DNA from: Actinomortierella ambigua
Lineage: Eukaryota; Mortierellomycota; Mortierellomycetes; Mortierellales; Mortierellaceae
Length of the DNA: 57,287 bases
Assembly (NCBI GenBank): GCA_016098155.1
Contig: JAAAJB010000175.1
Coordinates: 1 to 57,287, forward strand
Direction: 5' to 3'
Below the pieces are notes generated by a model. It saw only the letters and a program-made list of their open reading frames with translations, did no database searches and had not been told where the DNA came from. Positions 52,601-57,287 of this stretch are shown here, one piece after another; positions within the stretch are counted from its first letter, which is position 1, and every line of letters starts with the position of its first letter. A program made the position numbers and the translations under genes.

Positions 52601-54716
52601 GCTTCATCTGTCTTGCATGTATCTTCAGAACACAAAAAGATTGCAATAAAATGTCAAATTTCCGACATCTCGTCTCTCCTATCTCTTTCTACCTTTTTCT
52701 TTTTTTCTTCTTCTTCCTCTTCTTCTGTATTGCGTACACAAAAGTTATGTGGGAGCGCCACAATAGAAGAAAACCGATCATCTCAATCTAAAGATTGTGC
52801 ATTGCGTGGATGGCGAAGGAGGGGTGAGGGTGCTCCTTGATTTTCTCCACTGCTATTTTCTCCAATTTGTTTTTCACATTCATCCTCTCTTCCCTTTCAC
52901 CACCACCAACCAACACCACCACCACCACCACAACCACCACCCCTTTTGCCTTCCTGCTTCTGAGAAGCATGAGATGGATTGAACGCACGGTATGAATGCA
53001 TATGAAGGATGCTCCTGCAATAACTCCACGGTCAAGACAACAGTCTACCTTCTTTTCTCTCTTCCTTCCTGCTGTTTCCTCGTTTTAGCCTCGACCCTCC
53101 CACCCCCCCTCCCCTAACACCGAGAGGGCCTGCCTTTCATCGCAGTAAAGAAAAAAAAAGGCAGAGGGTCTATTTCCTCTTGTCTTCTAGTCCGGCCACT
53201 GTCCACACCAAGCAGCAGTAGAGTCTCTGGAAGGGATTTGCTCGTCACACAATGGACGTTACTATGGCAAATAGTGACGAGAAGCGTTAGGGGAGGGGAG
53301 GGGGGGGTCGAAGAACGATAGGAGTATTGAACGACAAAGAGGAGAAGGAGGGAGAGACGACGGATGCAAGGAAAGGGGAGGAGGGATACATCGGTAGGAT
53401 GAAAAAATGGGTGTTAATCCTCATTCATGTGAACGGTGCTAACAGGATAATAAAGAAGAACAGCCCTAGAAAGACACGACAACAACAACAACAATAATAA
53501 TAATAACAAAGGAGGTTGTTGTCCATGAGGACCCTCTCACATCGCTGCTGCAGCCACAATTGGAACCACAGCAACAACCACATCGAAAAGTCGATCGCTG
53601 CAAGACGATGTATAGATGGTAGATGGTATTGTCCATTTCACTTTTTTTTGTTGTTCGCAATCGTTGTAGGACAAATAAGTGAGGGCTTCTTTAGGGGATT
53701 CCTGCGAGGCAAGAGATTATTCTCCAAACAAGCAATCCAAATTCACATCAAAAAGCACAATAGATATCTCCCATCAACAACAACATTAGTAGCAACAACG
53801 ACAACGACAGCGACATTGACTACGACAACAACCGTAATGAACGAACCAATCAGCCAGTCAGTCACCAGCTAACCCTACTAGCTCTTCTCTGTCATCTCTT
53901 TACTATCTTTGCTTTGTCTCCATTCTTATTGACAAACTAAGCTGGATTGCCCTAGGATGCGTATCCTTCTCCTGTCTGAAACACACGGGACCCAAAGACC
54001 CAGAATAGTGGGGCTTTTTATCTCTTGTCTCTTTTCTGAGAGAGAGAGAGAGAGAGTGTGTGTGTGTGTATGTGCCGAGCAACACCGCTTCGAGTCGGTG
54101 TGAAGATCCATCTGCATCGTTTTGGCTTTGCTTTCTCTTCCTCCATCCCTTTCTCAGCAATCTTCTCCCTTGCTCACTCCCCCCCTCCCTCCCTTCTTTC
54201 TTTTCTTTCCTTCCTCCCCTGCGACTCACTCCTCTTCGGAGGAAGAAGAAAAAACACCCAAGGGTGGTCTAGAGTGATTGATACGGTTAGATCAGTTCCA
54301 ACGGCCCTTCTCCCTCTTATTTCTTGGGTATGTCGCGAAATAAAGTAGCCTAGCATGTAGGTGGGCTTTGAGTTCCCCTAGGCAAAGGCGCGTCCGTGGG
54401 TCTGCCTCTTTGCCAGGCCAGCCTACACACGCTCTTTTGCTCTGTTGAAAGCGTCACGAACTCACGGCGCTTGCAGACACAGCCCCCTCGACACAGCCGC
54501 ACAATTTTTTTTTCGGATTTGTGACTCTGGGCCCAAGTCACCTCATCTCAAACAACCTTTTTTCTTCTTCTTCTTCTTCTTCTTCCCCCCCTTCCCCCTT
54601 CCCTTCTCACCACACATTTACGCCCACGCTCCTGTTTCATCCTCTTCTCTCCCCCAACCATTCCTCCGAGGAAGAAAAGAAAAAACAAGTTTACCAACAA
54701 CAAAAAGAATACAATC
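49679..54716. other. 5-kb gene-poor divergent intergenic region rich in simple sequence
   Basis: It separates the 5' ends of the SDR (-) and CaMK (+) genes. It contains pyrimidine and purine tracts throughout, A/T runs (50811-50830, 50981-50993), (AC)n at 52240-52256, (GTGGA)n at 52510-52563, CCACCA runs at about 52901-52938, (CAA)n/(TAA)n at about 53480-53505, (GA)n-(GT)n at 54040-54069 and (TTC)n at 54563-54584. All open frames are short or low in complexity. No RNA gene could be recognised by eye. Confidence 0.55.
52510..52563. repeat. (GTGGA)n pentanucleotide repeat, about 11 copies
   Basis: GTGGA repeated with one variant unit (GTGGG). On the reverse strand this is TCCAC. It is a simple microsatellite in the gene-poor region. 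Confidence 0.95.
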
Positions 54717-57231
54717 ATGAATCTGTCGAGCCTCCTTCACCTTCAACCCGCTACCTACGAGCGAAAGAAGCTCTATGAATTTGGCAGGAACCTCGGTAAT
54801 ACATTGTTCTCGCTTGCTATGTTGGAAGTCGTCCCGAGGAGGGGGGGCAATAGACCATTGTCGATGGATTGGATAATAGACACCGCATTGGGAGCACTAC
54901 TCACGGAGGAGGAAAAAAAAACAACCTGCAAACCAACAACACACCATACCACCACTTGACTTACTACGCATGGCTCTACACGAAAAAGAAAGCCACGCTA
55001 CAGGAATGTCCCGTGCTGTCTTTCTCACAAGTCCTCAACCACACAACTATGAATGGGGTTGGTTTTTTTTGTTTTGGGCTGCATGAGAGTACCAACTAAT
55101 ATGTCCATTTGGATTCCATCTGTACGACCAAAACAACATGGACCCGTTTTTCCATCTTCATCCATGACTGAATGAAAAAAAAAAAGGCACAGGCACGTAT
55201 GGCACGGTGAGGCAAGCCAAGGTCCTCGAGACGGGCAAGGAAGTGGCCGTCAAGGTTATTCTCAAGAAGACAGTCAAGGGACATGAGGACATGGTCTACA
55301 AGGAAATGGATGTTCTCAAGGGTCTGCACCATCCCAACATTGTCAACTTCCTCGACTGGTAAGGAAGAAAGGAGGCAAAGAGCGTTCTAGTTGGCTGAAA
55401 CATGGGGGATATATGAAGGGGCCACCCGAGCAAGAAGGGGCTGGGCTTGCAATTGGTCTGGGCCCCAGCCCAACGCCTCTCTTCTTGCACACAGGGACAA
55501 TTAAAAAATGTCCCCGAGTTTTTGAAGGACATGCACTAACTCGTCACTAACTCACTTTGTTCTCTCCTTCCTTGGTCCAAACAGGTTCGAGAGTCGCGAT
55601 AAGTACTATCTTGTTTTCGATTTGTAAGTGCGGCGGGAAGCAGAGCAAACCGGACACAACAGCACGCAACAACAACAATCTCTCTCTCTCTCTCTACCTT
55701 TTAACGGGTGTGAGGCAAGATTGCTTGTTCCTCGGAGGGCTGTGTTGGAGGTCTTGGAGAGCCAGGTGTACGGAAGATCCTATTGCCCCTCCCCCCGCCA
55801 CCCTCCCCCCCGCCCCATATTCACTCTTTACCTGCCTCTCACTCTCTAAAACTATATAGGGCGACTGGAGGCGAGCTGTTTGACAGGATCTGCGAGCAAG
55901 GACGCTTCACAGAGAACAATGCTGCCACCATCATGAAGGACGTCATCTCCGCTGTCGGCTACCTGCACGATAATAATGTCGTCCATCGAGGTATGTCAAC
56001 AGAACGAAGAATACAAGGACACGAGCAGCAACAGCAACAAAAACATGGTTCATCGAAAAAAAAAAAGCCAAACCTCAAGCCATAGAGTAAAGAAGGAAAA
56101 AAGACGGAGATTGCCCCCTCATTCGATAATGTTGCTCTTTTCTTTTTTCACTTGGTTGACTTAGACTTGAAGCCGGAGAACCTCCTCTACAAGGACACCT
56201 CGCCCGAGTCTTCTCTGTTGATCGTGGACTTTGGGTAAGCCAGAGTGCAAGGAAAGCAAACAGAGAGAGGGTTGTCTCTGCCAGACCAGGGCTGTGCTAA
56301 AGATCAAGACTTATGTCAGACAGAGAGAGAGAGACATACTTTGGAATGTGTACCCAAGCATGCAGAAGGAAGAGCGGGCGGAGGAGAGGAAGGAGGGGGG
56401 CTGAGATGGATGGGCTGAGCAGAACCCTGGCTGATTTGACATGTCGCAACTCTCTTCTTGTTCTAGAATCTCCAAGGTGATGGACTCGGAGGACCAGGTC
56501 TTGACAACCATGTGTGGTAGTTACGGGTAAGGAACAGTCTGCTACTCGCCAACAGCCACCAACCAAGCAAGATGCCTGCTCTCACCAACGTTGTTACTCA
56601 CCGCTTCTCTCTCTCTCCTTTTCGTCGCCATAGCTATGCTGCGCCCGAGGTTTTATTGCGCCGAGGACACGGCAAGCCTGTGGATATGTGGAGTATTGGG
56701 TAAGGCACAATCACTCTTATTGAGGGTCGACGTTTTTTTTTTTTCATGGACGTGTGTTGTTATTAGGTTATTAGGGGTTATTGGCTCACACAAGCGTTTT
56801 TATGTACGTTCATCCACCTTGCTTCAACTTTAGTGTCATCACCTACACGCTGTAAGTATACACTCTGCGAGCCATGAATAAGCCCGGATAAAAATGCAAC
56901 ATTACCCAAAAGACTCAACCTTTCTATTCTCACACTCATCTCCCTCCTTCTCTCTCTCTCCATTTCTTTTGACCAGTCTCTGCGGCTATGCACCCTTCCA
57001 AGCAGAGACGGACCAGCAGCTGGTGATGGAGATTGCACGAGGCCATGTGGTGTTCCACGAGCGCTACTGGAAGGATGTTTCCGTCGAGGCGCGCGACTTT
57101 ATCAAGTGCTTGCTCCAGGTTGACCCTGTCAAGCGATTCACGGCCGCCGAGGCTCTGAAGCATGTCTGGATCACCACCGAGACTGGTCGTGACGTGGATC
57201 TGCTCGACAACGTCAAGGAGTTCAATGCCAA
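54717..57231 (+). CDS. Calcium/calmodulin-dependent protein kinase (CaMK), catalytic domain; 3' end beyond the window
   Basis: Nine exons are visible: 54717-54795, 55187-55358, 55585-55623, 55860-55990, 56165-56234, 56467-56526, 56634-56699, 56834-56851 and 56977-57231. All phases agree, giving about 296 residues before the window ends in an intron. The kinase motifs are the Gly loop GTGTYGTV (27-34), K49 in VAVK, E in YKEMDVL, HRDLKPEN (D141), DFG (162-164), the activation-loop TTMCGSYGYAAPE, DMWSIGVITYTLLCGYAPF and RFTAAEALKHVW. The MNLSS...YEFGRNLG start and the APF/DVSVEARDFI pattern fit CaMKI/Cmk1-type enzymes. The activation-loop Thr would be the target of an upstream CaMKK. The autoinhibitory and calmodulin-binding segment must lie downstream, so calmodulin control is inferred. 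The first intron ends in an A tract instead of pyrimidines, and exon 8 is only 18 bases. Confidence 0.9.
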
Positions 57232-57287
57232 GTATGTTTTCTATTTTGTTTTCCTTTTTTTTTATTACTATTTTTTTTTTTTTTTTT

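Overview
The window looks like nuclear DNA of a filamentous early-diverging fungus, most likely Mortierellomycotina (inference). Housekeeping genes carry many short GT-AG introns; there are long A/T, CT and purine tracts; and typical fungal families are present (GET2, an ABCC transporter, a CaMK, a P2 stalk protein). A 586-residue protein of a type I associate with Mucoromycota supports this. No taxonomic marker gene is present. Exon boundaries below were spliced by hand and kept when phase and family alignment agreed.

Layout. 1-5.7 kb: 3' part of an OB-fold nucleic-acid-binding protein with a poly-Ser tail, a reverse-strand possible nuclease-fold protein, then a tandem repeat of about 115 bp. 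5.7-7.5 kb: a six-exon mitochondrial 3-methylglutaconyl-CoA hydratase (AUH). 7.6-20.2 kb: six intronless, secreted, reverse-strand BBE-like FAD oxidases in head-to-tail array, all with the His and Cys of bicovalent FAD attachment. 20.2-22.2 kb: no gene seen. 22.2-27.5 kb: a nine-exon ABCC (MRP/Yor1-type) exporter. 29.0-31.6 kb: two small secreted eight-cysteine proteins with exact class I hydrophobin spacing, in a tandem duplication of about 1.29 kb. 32.1-32.6 kb: small repeat elements.

32.6-38.4 kb: a six-exon JmjC protein with a ZZ-like and a 4CXXC_R1 zinc finger; one intron holds an octanucleotide array and the assembly gap. Divergent from it across 294 bp is a CECR2/RSF1-like DDT-WHIM chromatin protein, so two chromatin genes share one intergenic region. 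41.1-45.1 kb: a mitochondrial ribosomal protein, GET2 and ribosomal stalk P2. 46.0-49.7 kb: an eight-exon atypical NAD(P)-binding epimerase-like SDR. 49.7-54.7 kb: simple-sequence-rich intergenic DNA. 54.7 kb to the end: the kinase domain of a CaMK, cut by the window edge.

The most distinctive parts are the secreted-protein blocks (oxidase array and hydrophobin-like pair). Both are intronless, locally duplicated and probably act at the cell surface or outside, in contrast to their intron-rich neighbours.
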